Of a stretch of 64,000 nt of DNA, positions 1 through 14,500 are shown in pieces. How positions within the stretch are numbered: position 1 is the first letter of the stretch; every line of letters starts with the position of its first letter. The stretch comes from Phoronis australis (taxonomy: Eukaryota > Phoronida > Phoronidae), in assembly GCA_002633005.1 (NCBI GenBank), contig NMRA01000066.1, positions 269,009 to 333,008 on the forward strand, given 5' to 3'. Both the position numbers and the translations under genes were made by a program. The notes under the pieces are model-generated. The model saw only the letters and a program-made list of their open reading frames with translations, was not told the DNA's origin and made no database searches.

Positions 1-2395
1 TTTTCTTGAGAACTAGTGACTCATCAATCCCCAGTAGGAGAAGGCAAGCAGCTACGCAAAGTCGGGAAGGATTTACTTTATAGTAAGTTTCAGAAGTCAT
101 AGTTTATGACCCTGGATTAATAATAGTGCCCGTCCTAGTCTATGTACATATAACCTTCACGGATTACGCGTGATCTTTACACATACCTCTATTCACGAGG
201 AGGCAGTGTGACTTAGTATCCTTCCTCTACTCAAGATTGTGTGTTCACACAGGGCACAGTGCTGGTCGCTTGAGCCAAGTTCTTAGCTCCATAGCGCTGT
301 TACAACTAATGGAGCATAAAGATGGTCCAAGATGATCAGTGCGAAGGACGTTCCTGAGCGGCAACAATATTTTAAACTACTTATTGAGATGCTGGGAGGA
401 TATCTTATTCCAGTATTTAGCTATCCTCATTCTTGATATACAGTAATGCAATCACACAAATGATAATTCAGCATTTCCCTTAAGTTTAACATTTCGTCGG
501 CCAAAAGAGATGAATTTTCCTTGTTTCAGTTCAACGTAACCTTTGTCCTCTTATTTGATCTTGACTTTGACCTTGTATCCAGAAAAAACCCAAATTTACT
601 CTCCGTCCCCAAAAACATTGGAAATCATATATTGCAAGACCCTACATCTTGAATTATCAAAATGGTCAAAGTGCAACCATTTCCAAAAGAAAACTTTACT
701 GTAAACAAAATTGCAGGGTCAACTTTTTGGCACCTAGACTATTATTATGAATGCCACCAACACAGGAAGTGTCCATGATTTTTAATAGGTCTTCATAGGA
801 TGCTACTCCTTCTTATCGATACCCTTGGTCTCCTTTCCTCTTTGTCTACCCCTTGGTCATCAAGTGTCTCTCCCTCAGAAGATGCTTCCCTAATGGCACA
901 TTCTTTAGCAGTACGTCAGGCACATAGAGACTGTGGTCGTTTCGGTCAGCATCCTGGACCACTTCTTCCCCCGTCTCACCAGATAGCTCTGAGCACTGTA
1001 CCGCCGTTGCCTCTAGCCGACACACCATTTTCTTTGATAAATCTTCTACACCCTCTGGTACTTGCAACAGATTTCTCCACATTGGCAGGAAACACCGAAG
1101 GGCGGGTCTGCAGTTGTGTAGGTCCTTCTATTCGGTTGGGCTTTGTTGCGCGTATCTGGCCTGTTAATGCCGCAAAGTTCAATCTAGTGGTAGGTCTCAT
1201 TCTTGGAATTTAAATCATTGCCTGTATCATCGTCCTTGTTCAGTCTGTTGTCAACGTCGTCTCAACCTGGTCATTGCGCTGCTCATTCTCCCCTCACTCT
1301 CTTCCAGCCCTGGGAATACTCCTCTGTATATCTGTCTATATATACATTGGTTAAAAGTTTTTGAACCGGTTAACTTGGGGTGTGAACTTTGCATTAGATG
1401 CCTGAACGTTAACTACCCATTATGGTGTTCAAGCCTCGTTACAGAGAGAAATTGATATTGATGATTTTCATGCTAAGAATGACCTACATGTATTTGTAAT
1501 AAACAGGGCTTTATATCTTGCGCGTTTCCTATTATCGCCTGAGTTTAATAGTAACGTTCAGACTTTGGCTTTTGGCAAATTCCAATGAAAGCATATTTAC
1601 GTGAACATCGAAGTTTCACTGCTCTGAGGGCTCACTTCGAACTCCGGTGTAGTTTTTATATTCATATAACCACATGGAAATACATGGTACTTCGGTTACT
1701 CGACGCAGTGGTGTGCCTACTGACACTAACACCCTGGTAATGAAACAATTTGTTTGGAACTCTAGTGTTTGCGAAATTGTGATTTTAAGGTGCGTCTTCT
1801 AGCAAACGAAAAATAAGTACGTACTTGCATTTTTAAAGATACCCTTTCACTTCATTTTACTTCAAAATTTCATAAAAATGATTTAAACGTAAGTTAGTTT
1901 AGTTTAAGCGTAAGCCCAAATAATGCTCATTCAGTACAACTCCAACTGAACTTAATGTTATTTTTGAGTTTATTTTTTATTTTTGGTGGTGCACCATCTC
2001 CTAAAATGGCAGCGTACAATATGGGTACTCTCTCGGGTCAAAACTACATGTATCACGGGTTGTGAAAATAGGAAACAATTAATTAAAACTACATGTAGCG
2101 GGCTACCTTTGCCCCAAACAGTCTTACCACTTCACAGAGCCTCACCCAGTCGTCTAAAATTTAAAGCTGCCCGTTGGTTGTCATTAAGCAGAATGGCTGA
2201 TGTTTGCACATGCGCAGATAACGTTCACTTACGAGGGATAATTTTAGGCCACAAAAATATCCGGGATGCTCCGAACGGTTCTCGGATGTGTATGAATACT
2301 TAAAGTTCACCTTCATATGTTTTGGCACTTTTGAGTTCCGGCACATTTGCTTAGATGCATCATTAAAAACGTCCCCGTATTTTATTTTTCCGCAG
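1..2395. other. Upstream sequence of the first recognised paralog A exon
   Basis: No exon is supported here. A GC-richer patch at about 800-1213 is open in several frames on both strands without recognisable similarity, and may be repeat-derived. A dispersed repeat occupies about 1775-2010. The missing upstream exons of paralog A were searched for by motif and not found. Confidence 0.6.
1775..2010 (-). repeat. Dispersed repeat, copy 1
   Basis: Its reverse complement resembles 24700-24930. Shared blocks include GGTGCACCAC, ATTATTTGGGCTTA and a later TTTAAAAATGC segment in the same order. The family is unknown. Confidence 0.5.
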
Positions 2396-2517
2396 TGCTC
2401 AGTCGGGTCACAATGGACGTGTTGAGGGAGACGCTTTCGGTATTCTTACATGTGAAGCTTGGAGCTACTCACCTTTTGCTAAAGTCAGTTCTCAACCAGT
2501 CCTGGTTAGAAGATTCG
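2396..2517 (+). CDS. Paralog A exon: Ig-like C-terminal half
   Basis: Acceptor TTTTTCCGCAG and donor GTAATT bound 122 nt, phase 2 in and phase 1 out, identical in length to paralog B exon 46672-46793. It encodes SGHNGRV..., then FGILTCEAW..., matching DFGLLTCEAW in B. The D/F-G-x-L-T-C pattern resembles the F strand of an Ig-like fold. This is the most 5' exon of paralog A that I can support. Confidence 0.8.
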
Positions 2518-5500
2518 GTAATTGTTATTACTTTTCAAATAAATTCAGTCCTCTAATGGCTCAATATGAAATATATATTATCAAGAATTTCTTATTAACT
2601 GGTAACTTCGGTCCACATTTGTAGGTATACAATTTTAAGATAAAATTTGTACCACTCTGAAAAAAAATTGACAAAATCATGCAATTGAAAACCAAAACTA
2701 ATAAGTGTGACCTTAGGCATGTAGTATATTTTCAGAAATCACACGCGTCGACTTTTAAGTGGTACATGTATCGATCGTGTAAAGCGTCACATTTGACGAA
2801 TTTACTGTTTCTGAAATAAACTGCTATGCAATCACGAGGCAACATGTACTTTGCTAAATGTTTCTAGATTAGGTTTTCATTTGGTTGTTGAGTTCTAAGT
2901 TGCTACCAAACCACACATACATGTAGAAAAATCATAGAAGCATAGACTTATCACCCTGCTTATTCGATTACCGGAGATAATGCTTGAATGGGGCCATGGC
3001 ATAACATTGCCGCGAAGAATATTTTAAATCAACAGTCTTTTGATAAATTGAGGCAAAAGTTACCACTCCTTAACGATATTTAATGAACTGCTATGGATAT
3101 TGTAAGGGTAACGGATACGTACCTAAAGTGACTTCATGACTTGATAACGCTCAGTCCGCAAATTTACCATAACAGTTTTTGGGGAAATACCAATCATTCA
3201 GGGCTCATTTACTTTTTATTTTTCCATTCAGGCGAAAGATACTTTGTTGGGTGGTTTCTAATGCCTAACGCAAGGTTTGAAGAAAGTCACGTCTTATATA
3301 ACTGGTTTGATGGGAATAAAGCCAGACCTCAAGAAGAACAAGAAGCAGAAGGAATTATAAGGAGTATTACTAATCAGGCTCTGATCAAGGCATACCCACG
3401 GATGGTCTCCTTTTTTAGAGACACAGTTACATTATTCGATAACACGTGAGTACTGGACTCGGCAACTCGCGGCAAGGTCGAGATACATGCAATTGTCACT
3501 AGGGCTTTCTAATTTTCACTGCTTTCATGACGGAGAAGAATAATTGTACATTTGGTGTTATTCTATGGCAATTGTTTCAGTACATTTAACGCGTTTTTCT
3601 ACATGCCTTCCAGTAGTACAGTGTATGTTCTTGTCCTAACTGGTTGCTGTCTAAATATTTTGGTAAAAGGAGACAAATGTCAGTCTAAGTGATTTCATCT
3701 AACTTGAGGGTGTGGGCTCTGTCCCGTAGTGTTGCAACGCATGCAAATATGTTTCTAACTTTGCCGTTAGTGTTCCCGATAAATCTCGCCTCAAATACTT
3801 CCTCGTTTAGTGTGTTACAAATTTCACGCTGTGATTAGTTAGTGATGTTTGCCCGCAGAGTACAATATTTACCTACTCTCCGAATTTGCTTTGCGTTGAC
3901 GAGGTTCGACATATGTCCCGAAAATGAATGGGTACTCGAAATCTCGAGTTTTTACTCCAGTCAGCAGCTTGAGTCAAGTGCAAACTTGGACAAAACACAA
4001 GTATGCCATAACCATAATTTAGTTGGGTTCGAATTAAATAATTACAGTTCCCTTGATATCGTATTAACATAAAACGGAAAGTGTCAAAAATAATTTCGAG
4101 TTCGTTTCGAATACGAAAACCAGGCCTCGGACCCAGTTCAAAACTAGGTGAGAGTATTTTATAGGTTCAAGAAAAGAAACTTTGAAACGGCTTCACCGCA
4201 GCAGCGGTCTAGATTGCGATTTATGGACTTGGAAATACTCGTTTCGAACTCAGATACACCTTGTAAATCTTGATATTTCACGTTGCAGAACATTAGGTCT
4301 TGGAGTACACTTCAATTTTACTCTTCGCTTGAACTTACTCCACGAGCCAGCTGATCTGTCTGGTCTGTTAGACACGCTCCAAAGTGCCATGTGGTCATAC
4401 GGTGGACAAAGCATAGACACTCAAACTATTCGCCTCCTTTCGGCAGGTACGGCAATGAACAACACTAAAAAAGCAGGGCTGGCGAGCGTCCAGTAGACCT
4501 AGTTCTTTGCCAGAAAAGCAAGATCTCGCAAAATCATGCGAGTGAAAAGCGAATGTTTCGCGAGTATGCTCCTAAGCTTACTACCATGTCGTGGCAAAAT
4601 GACGGCTACTGAAGCGACTTGGTTGTTGGGTTATAAAGCGTTTGGAGCGTTGAATTGTGGGATTGAAATCAGTGTTTCCTTTCCATAAGCAGAAACTGAT
4701 GTGATTCGCCATAGGTGCAAGCTAACGTTTTTAAGTCTACGGAACGCAGACCTAAATTTAAGGACGGTTTGTGTCGGTACATGTACATACATGTAGAACA
4801 TTTCTTAATAATGGTGCCTGTTCGGCACCTCCACACGACATGATCTATTCAGAAAATGTCAAGAAGCCTTGATTGACTCCTATTTAATATTACACAAGAC
4901 TGCTGGAGACAGAGGAGCAGTCCTTTATGCAGCGTACGTCCTGGGCGTCCAAATGGACGCCCTAGCACTTATCTGGATGCCCTGGCAAGGATGCCCAATG
5001 TATCATTTGGACGCCCACTGTCAATAGGAACCTTTCAAGTTTGGACTTGCACATTGTAATGAATACTAGGAATCCTCTGAAGGCTCACAGTGGGGGCTCT
5101 TTTTTCAAAGCAGGAAGAAATACATGCATACAATGCATATACAAAGTATATGCATTGTTGCTATTTTGACACTTGATTGACAGCATTATAAAAGTCTTGG
5201 TCTACACGTTTTTTTTAGTAAAAACGCTCACCATAGAAGGCTGTTTTATAAACTTAGACGTAAAAACCTTGATCTATGCATTTTTTGTAAAAAAATCTGT
5301 GTGTTACTGTGTTTGGGGTATTGCTGTGGGTGGGGGGTTACGCGTCAGAATCATGGACGCCCTGGAATATTGGGAACCCCATTTGGGACACCCTATTTTC
5401 AAAATCCTGGATAAAGGCCTGCAGAGGAGGTCAGTTGTATTTCTATAGCAATGCTGTTACGCCGAGACTGCGTAGATTTGCTTTACATCGCATGCCGGGT

Positions 5501-8500
5501 ACCCAGAAATTAAGTTACCAGGCGCTCATGGAAAAAGTGTTGCTGCGCGCTGGATCGGGGTAGTCCCTGATAAGTTTAGGTCGACGTCATCGTTGGACTG
5601 ACACACTTGTAGGGTAGGTTTCTATTGCGTGATCACGGTGCGAACTCTTAGCGTAGTATTGCGCGGATTTGTGTGAGATTGTTTATTCAGGATAAAACCT
5701 ATTCATTTATGCAACTAATCACCAATAGGGTTAGGATAAAATTAATTAAAGATGGCATAAGAAGAACGAATGCATACAATTAAAACACTAAAAAGAAATT
5801 TGGTCTTCCTCCACACTTTACTATTTTAGAAGAAAAAACATAAATCTCACTTGCGCAAAAGTGCAAGTTAGTAAAAAAAGTATTATCAACTATTTCTAGA
5901 CTGTGATGCGTCCGTAATTACTTGACAAAGCCTTTTCAGCAATTGTGAAGTAAGAATGTAAGATCAACATTCTGCCTCAAGTACGTTTTAGTCACTTTCA
6001 TGATTCAGGACATCAGAATCGAGATTGTTCCATAGCAAATCACCAGAGTAGAAAAGGATTGTTTACCAATGCTTGGTTTACTTCACTTTTTATCTTGCAA
6101 ACTGAAATGACTGTGGGGTATTTTGTTATGTGAAAAATATGAACGCTCAAAAGCCAAGCCAGTGACCCAATTAGACGATTTGCTCTAAGGTTATACCCGG
6201 AGTAACTGTGTGGACCAGACTGATATTTTCAGTGTCAACAATTTTTGATAGACTTGCACCATATCTCGTATAAGACTCAGGTTTGGCGTGTTAAAATGAG
6301 TCTAGGTTAAGAAAATTCATGGTAGTTAGTTTCACGAGTCGAGCTAATCTTAAAATAATTATTTCCAGAATATTGCTATCCCAAAATGATGACTGTTGAT
6401 GGACAAATTATGACCTTTCCAACGTCGTATGCTGGTACCGTGGCGAGTGAACAGATTTGCGGCACAAGTAAGAATTGTCTCAAATTGTTGTATTGACTTA
6501 CAAAGGTAACATGCGTAGACAGTGCTACGTGTTTAATTCATGTAGGCTAGGAACCACCGTATTGTTTTCAGCGCCTGCTTGTAGCTCCATTGGTCACTTA
6601 ACACCGCCAAGCCACTTGCCGTCACATCGCACTTGTGAACGTTCTGGTGAGTTCGTTCTCTCGTTACAAGATTAATTGGATATCGTGTTAAACAAGCGGC
6701 AAACAATCCGTCTGATCAACGTTCTCGCGCTTCACTACCTTGCGCTGAACTTTCGGGAACGGGTTCATTGCTAATTAACCTATCGCCAGGATTTTGAGTG
6801 ACGGCTTAACTGACCAATCAGAACGCAGCATTCTTGACACACCCTCGTTCTCAAGCCGACATTTTACCCGACAAACAACACATTGCCGGGTAAAACTTGT
6901 TCTTTCTTTATCGACTTTTCGCAAGGGGCGGAGCTTGCTATAGGCCAAGTGTTGCGTACACGAGTCCACGGTTTCGAGTTGGGCACCAATTGGATAATTT
7001 TTACCGTCATGACACTGCAGGACTGCTTGGACACACAAACGTTCAGATTATTAATGGAGTTAGCTTTTCATCCGTGGTACCTCGGCTTCTGTTGTCAACC
7101 GATGGCGTTGACATAGTTGCCGGTGTGTTGGTATTAAAGTGGAACTTGCACGCTAATTCCTTATCTATGTGATTGTTGGTTAAATTAGCTAGTTAAACGC
7201 AACTGATAGCGACGAGGTGAATATGTTTGAAAAATGCCAAATATTTTTATGAACGAGTTTTGTGTCGAAAATAATCCACCGTAAACCACTCAACCGTATC
7301 CAGTAAGTATCGTGACGTGATGGTGGGGAATAACACTGCGTGATGTGGCTATATGAGCCCCCAAGGTACGTCATTAGTCCAAACGTCACCTGATTGCAGA
7401 TTTTTTTGTTTTCACATTTACAAGTTGTCAATGAATACAACTGCACTTCACTTTTTTCAGCGTAGGTGACATTCAAATAGCGTAGTCGTTTAGTTCCTTC
7501 TATACATTAGCGTAATAAAGGAGCATGTAAATACATCTTTAAAGGAGAATGTCACCCGCTTTAATTAGTCGTTTTTGCCGTCTTAATCGGTCTATATCCA
7601 CATCGCCTCGCATACGGTCGACCTTACCTTGCCAAGAGGTGTTGCGTTAACCTGTGAGGAAGGTGAGAAACGACGCTAGCGACGTCAGTGGTTCATATAC
7701 AGAGTGAATGCCGCTATGTTGCGGTGCATCGTTCCCGCTTGTCCGAACTAAGCAGCTCCGAGGAAAGTGGGTATATCGTTTTTTACTTCCTCGAGAGTCC
7801 GAAATGGTTAGGAAGTGGCTCATGGTAATGAAGAATGAAATGTACGCTGTAAATAGCAAGTATGAGGCCGTGAAACATCTCCGTGTCTGTGGCCTGTAGA
7901 CGTCTCGACAGTGCCTGACGAATGAATGCCGGCTTACCAAATAACTCCCTACGTTCCGTTGTCTGAGCTTCTTCACGGCGCCTCTCTAGTATTTCTTCAT
8001 CACTGTATTCCTGTTCGAATTGATAGCCTGTAAAACTTAACGATCCACCTGCGAAGTCGGGACTGATGAGCTCTAGCTCGTCCTAAGTCGGGATTGCGAG
8101 TTGCCATCGTTGGCGTTTATTACTGAGCGATCTGTTTCAAAATTGTTCTCACCCTAACCAATACTTATGTAAAACTGAAACAAAGTCTGTCTCATTAGAC
8201 GCAATTTGTAATGCCTTTGGAGTGTTCGTGAGTGCAAATGATTTGAGAAGCCAGCAATGAATAAATCACTGCGTTACATGGGACACCTAGGCCGTGTGAG
8301 CTCATACTAATTTAGTTTTTGCTGACAGAAACTGTTGTGAAACAACTCGATTTCCATCCCAAGGCCAGGTGTTAAGGGAATCTTTGTTTACATTTACATT
8401 ACTCAAATAATGATTGTCAATGTACGACTTCTGCCCTGACGGTGCTGTGGCCAAGAAAGCGGAACCTGACTTCGCGGTCCCCGACGAGTAAGTAGATTTG

Positions 8501-11500
8501 CAGTTTCGTGGCTAATTCACCAACCAACATAATCAGGTGCACATTACTTTGGGTCACTATTTTAGTATTTTCTTGGCTGGAAGTTTAGTTTCCACTGAAC
8601 TTTGGGTGGTTTATGTTTGTGGCGTCTGATCAGTTTCCGAGCCACTGGCGGGGATAACGCGGAGTCAATCCGGCCGGCCGCGACGGACCTGATCGGGCTC
8701 CGAGCCACTGCCTGGCCAGGCTAACAAGCGTTTTGTGTTTAGAACTCAAAAAATCACAAGTCTAAACAACACAGATCTAGGTTCTCCTGTCTGTATCTCA
8801 CGGAAAATACTTTGAAATTAGCTCCGAACAGACCCCAAACTCCTGCTACGGACCTTATTGGCCTGCCGAACCGTTGTAGGCTACGGTGTGTCCAAATACC
8901 AATAAATCCGTAAGAGCGAAATAAAACAACACGTTTTTATAAGAACTCGGTGTATTTGTAAGGGTTTTACATCGAAGTTTGATGACTTATTGGTGTTAAA
9001 CGATGACTTCAAGCGATAAGCTGACACCAGTAACCCGTGTTGTAAACTGCTGAACAGACTGCGTGTGAAACCGATGACGTCATTGGATAATTTCAACACC
9101 TCCGTCTGCCGTCAGGTGTCAGGTAACGCAACCGTACGTGTCGTTATGGAGTAGAACTACTCGATCTAAATTGATACAAATTAGTTTGCTTTTTGTGTGG
9201 CATGCTCCTTTAAGGCTTTAAAATTTTTTATTAAACCTGCAAAAGTGGGCGGAACCATATCAAATCTTCAAAGGGCATGCAGTTGTAATGGGGATATCAC
9301 CCCATTATCAAACATTATACAATGAAATTCCAAAAAAAATATCTGCGGGATTCCTGGGCCGAACTGTGCGGTTTTGGATGGTGAAATGAAGCTATGCTTT
9401 AGAAATGGTACAATTTAAAAAATTCACAATACAAATAGCAAGAAACTGTTTAACCAAAGTATGTACAACAATAAGATAGGCGAAGCAGTTCTTACCTTTA
9501 CATGTAGACATGTGGATGAATGAGATATCTATGAGTACCATCTAATAAAATTGTCCCCGTTTGTTGGACTTAGAAGCTGAAGAAGAGCTCTCCTGTGTCA
9601 TTTGGTAAGATTTAGATAAATACTTCCGTACGTCCCTCACGGTTTTCACAACTTGCACAGCAGGTACTTCTCTAACGCGTGCGTGTACGCGTACAGCGTA
9701 GAGAAACTATGCGCGATAATCTACAATGTGCTCGATCATTGGACTAAATATGTTAAAATGAGACATTTATCAAACATAGTTCAAATTGTAAAAAAGAAAC
9801 TAATAAATTTTCAGAAAACCGAAATTAAATCCGTTAGACAGACACTACTTTTTGTGTGTGAAACGCTAGAAAATTACTTTGTTTACTCATCCTAATTGAA
9901 AATTCATACGAAGTCACTGTTTCAAGTTGAGCATGCGCAGCGCTTGCGCAGTCACACTGTTAAGACCTAGGTAGAATAAACGATTCGATTTTTGAATGTG
10001 CGCTTAATCGGGACACAGAGGTACAACCGGCAACAATTGATTTTCAAATGGATTGGATTTCTGCAGCACTCTCTAGTGGTTATTTTGGTCTCGACAAGTC
10101 GTCCCACTCTTTTTGAGAAGCGTTTCCAGATGTCTAGAGAACAAATTAGCAAATTACAATGAATTTGGACACAAAGTTTTGTGACAACAATGTGCTGGGG
10201 CGGAATTTTCTCCTGCAGCACCCCCTAGTAATCATTTTGTTTGGTGATCCTGCTGTAGAGAATTCCTTGTCGTGTTTTGCCCAAAATTTGTCTAGGGCGA
10301 TGAATACCACTTTTCAATCCACCCCTACTTCGGGACCAGGGTCTGGTATTTTCAATATAGGATATTTAATCTCAGGGCTCTTCCACTAATCAATTTTGAG
10401 CACATTTGCCCTCTCTCTATGCCACAACTAAAGAAAGAAAGTTTTTCCGTGTGATATATAGAAAAGCGATTGACGGATCTCAGTGGAACCTTGACACAGC
10501 GGTAAATGCATGTGGCGGCAATGTGTTTGTACCACTCAATTTTCAGGCCGATATAAATACTACAGCATCCTCTTATGGACGATTCATTTCGAAGATAAAG
10601 GCAGATACCAGCTTGAAGTGATTTCTTTATGAATAAAATAGACTAGATCTGCTGCTCTCTGGGTGTCCTGTGCTGTGCCCCTTTCTGGTGTGTTTTATTT
10701 CTGTACTGCAAATGTTGAAAACTGCATGTTTTATAGTATTTCATTAGATGTAAGTTTTACAACGTGATATAGGTTAGCAATACCCCTTTTCTAAGTTCTG
10801 ACTATTACAAGTACCCCTTGTGGTCACATTTTAGTCTCTTTGTACCTTACATGTAAGCCCTCTGGTTAGAAACATATCGTTTTCGGTGTACAGTGCGCAC
10901 ATATCATCGCGTCACGTCCATGGTCTTGTTACATTACAGTATATCCTTTCAGCTGGTCAACCATTGGGCCTGTTGAAATGTGTGGGTAACTTCACCACAG
11001 GGCTGTCTTGGGTCGGTAGTCCACAAGTCATTCCTTGCGATGAACAAGAATCAGCCGTTACCGATCGTCTTAGAATATTGTCGCAGGTGATTAATAGACC
11101 CAGACATTATACTGATCCTGTCGTTCTATAGCGTCAGTCTGAGGGTATAGTTTGCAATTACACATGTGTAATGCTTTCCGATTTGCATGCCAGTCAGCGC
11201 CATTTTTTGTTAATGCGCGATTGAAAACTGCGAGACATTTCATTGAAGAAGAAAGAATGTACAACTTAGAGTACACGAACAAATTACACCAGGCCTCAGT
11301 TAAGACGGTTGCATATTTAAGGGTGCTTCAAAGTGGTTTACAAAAGCAGAGATTAAATGTTATCAATGACTTTGGTTTCTTGTGGTGAGTGTAACAGGGC
11401 ACTGAAGTTTTTTAGATATATTAGCACACCGCTTTTGCATTATATCCAGCTTTTCATTCTCTCCCTTTGGTCCATCTTCATTAAGACCGAACTCAGTAGA

Positions 11501-14500
11501 CGGGTAAGAAACACGTATGCACATTGCTCGGGTGGGTGTCAGTAATGTAAGGACTTGGTCTATCAAATCGGAGTCCGAAGTCCAAACCAGTGATCTACAC
11601 GTACACACTTGCTAATTTTACGTCTAGTTCTTCACAGAACCCAAATGACGGTCCCATTTTAAGATTTTGAAATAGAAATCAGCCAACCTGTCACGAACTT
11701 ACGTGCAAACAACAATAATTTATTTATGTTTACGAAGGCAATCATAACAGAACGAGTAGATTCTCATTAAAATGTGGTGCCTACTCAAGTGGTTCCTATT
11801 CTGGGTTTTGACCAAAACACCTCATCGTGAGATTGTGGGTAACATAGGTGTTGGTCTCTGTATATCTGCTTGGTCTTTTTTAAAAATGTACATTGTCAAC
11901 GTTTACTGAATTTGCTAATTAACTGAATTTTTTGCTTTTGATATTTGGACATATAGAATTAATGATCCTTGGCATGCGAACTGAAGTCGAGAACTGTGTG
12001 CACTGAATAAGTAGAGTGCAGTTATTGATAATCTTTCAGTTTCAAATTTTAATCGCCCTTAGGCCAGTTTAGGCCTTGATAAAACATGTCCCTCGTCTAG
12101 AAAGTGCTTCCTTTTCTTCTTGCATTGTAGTATCATGCGTCACATATACCTTATGGTTCAACTTAGTATTTTAGCTTTCTAGAGAACTCTTATTACGACT
12201 CCTACTTGGAATTTAAGAGCTGAGGGCAGGGTGTACTGGTGTAACCAAGCATTCAATTTATTTCAGTAGAAGCTTTTTACACAACTCTCCTGATTTTTGT
12301 TCAACCATCCTTTACAGTATGTAATAGTAAGAGCTTACGGTAAATATAATAGCTTGTAAAACGGATTATGAAATGCGCTTTTGTGTGTCTTTTAGGTTGC
12401 TATCAATTTTTCGAATGTGGAGTCCGTGACAAAGGAAGCTGCGGATTTAACATCGAATGCAACAGAGTTAAACTCGGCTGACATCGTATATGTGTCGATA
12501 ATAATTGACCACGTTTCCCGGTTGACTAGTATCTCTCAGAAGGTAGGTATCGGTGCTCCAGGTGGAGCTTTTTTGCTCTGTGGTAAAGTGTCGTCGAGCG
12601 TCATTGTTTTGTATTGCTCTCGACGTTTACCCACTCACGTGGAGCGAGGCTTACTTGGAGGTAATGGTTGGGTTTGTGAACATGCACTACCTACATGTAG
12701 CTGTGAACCCAATCGGTTAGTTCTTCCGAACAGGTTTGGTGATTTCGGAACGACCCATTCTCTCCAGTATTTGCACAGGGTCCTTCAGGATTTAAGGGAC
12801 TCCATGTGTGGTTTGATTGAAGGTTCTGCGGTTGTTCTAAGGGTGAAGTAATACTCAACGGGGAATGGACCGACAGGGACTCATTTAGCATTTGAAAAGT
12901 GGGGTCCAAATATGTGAGATTGGCACTCGTCAAATGCAGGGATTCCGTGTGAGGTCATGCTGATATCACAGTAAAGAAAGGTATTCTCCCGAAAAACATG
13001 GCTGCCAGCATGTGCCGATAGTGTGTCATTTATGGTAAAAATAGGCGGTAATGGTTTGTGATCTTGATTTATGTCTGAATATTTATGGCATTAAACAACG
13101 AATTGTAGGTTTCGATAATTTTTTTATCAGAAATGTTTTGTTTCCTTGTTTAGCAGTCATTTTGGCTTAGCTTAACTTGAAACTGGCCTCTTTTTTTTCT
13201 CTTGGCCGTGCTGTCCGAGCTGTCATTGTTTAAAATTTACTTCCCCGTGGATGGCCATAATGGGAGCTAGATGAGTCCCTGTGGACCGATACAGTCGAAA
13301 AATTCATAGTATTTGTGTAGAAGAAACGTTAAAGGTTTTTCACCTCACTGTGATCGTCTAGACGTGTTTCCAGCGTGTACTGTGTTGTGTGGTCTTTTAG
13401 TTGAATAGGAGGATTGAATTGAGTGTTTCCGTTCCAGTAGCGGATAGTTTTTGTCGCAAGTGAAAGCTGATGTCTTGTGGTTTGCGCGACACAGTGGACC
13501 TGGGTGTTCACGAGAAATCGCCAAAACATGACTGTGATCCTGCTGGTTTCATGCATGTCCCCTAGGGGGAGGCGGACACGCAAATATCGCTTATTTTCCT
13601 CGGGAAATTTTTTTACACCGAGGCTGATTAACTTGTCGAATTGTCAACACGTCGTGCTTTTTACGTAAACAAAGGGGCATGACTGGTGGAGGAAGTGTAA
13701 ATGTGGATGTAGTTTCTCATATCTTGTACAGTAATGTAGACCAAAATTGCCACAATATGCCGTTAGTTTTCATTTTTATATTATACTGCAGAAAATTTCA
13801 AAGTTGATGTTACTCGTGATATTCCGGTGACTTCCGTAAAAACGTGTCAGAATTCTGACACATTTCATTTCCCGCAACCAAGCCTCAAATGGTTTTAAAA
13901 AACGATCAGCGCCATCGGCTTGGGGACGCGGCTGAGCGTACCGCGCGATCACACCACCTTCATTTGTGGGTGTTTTGCTTCTAGTCAAGTAGTACACGAG
14001 ATTACGTCATTTAGCCCTTTGAAAACAACCAGATTTCATCGGATATATGTTTTAACCTGTCTTGCCGAGACAGGTGCATGTCTGGACACAAGTAGTACTA
14101 GTAATTATATTTTTTACAAACTTAGTTTACACCTGAGAGAGAACGAAACGCATTTGGCGCCTATATCTCGTTTCAGATGTCGATCGACTCACTAATTCCC
14201 ACAGCGGTATCGAGTGTATATTTTGACGTAGTCAAACACATTGTTAGGCTACCTGGACTGAGAGCAGTGCAAGTTTCTTATTGTACTATGACTGATATGC
14301 CTCCAACCCAGTCCTCACAAGGTGATCGTAATGCTTCTATAGAATACACTTAGCCAGTCTGCGTTCCGTAGACTCCAGAAAGTCGCGGAAAGGCAAAATG
14401 TTGCAACTGACGTAAGTCCTTGCGATTATACCGCCGGGAATTACAAGCGAAGCACATGATCACACTAACTTTTATCGTCTTGTTTCTGCGAACCCACTCC

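Noticed and set aside
800-1213. 137-codon + strand frame and overlapping minus-strand frames
   Set aside because: No motif, no splice support, and several frames are open at once because of local composition.
8052-8095. CTGATGAG followed by a short stem, resembling a hammerhead ribozyme core
   Set aside because: The required GAAA after stem II is absent, so the catalytic core is not present.
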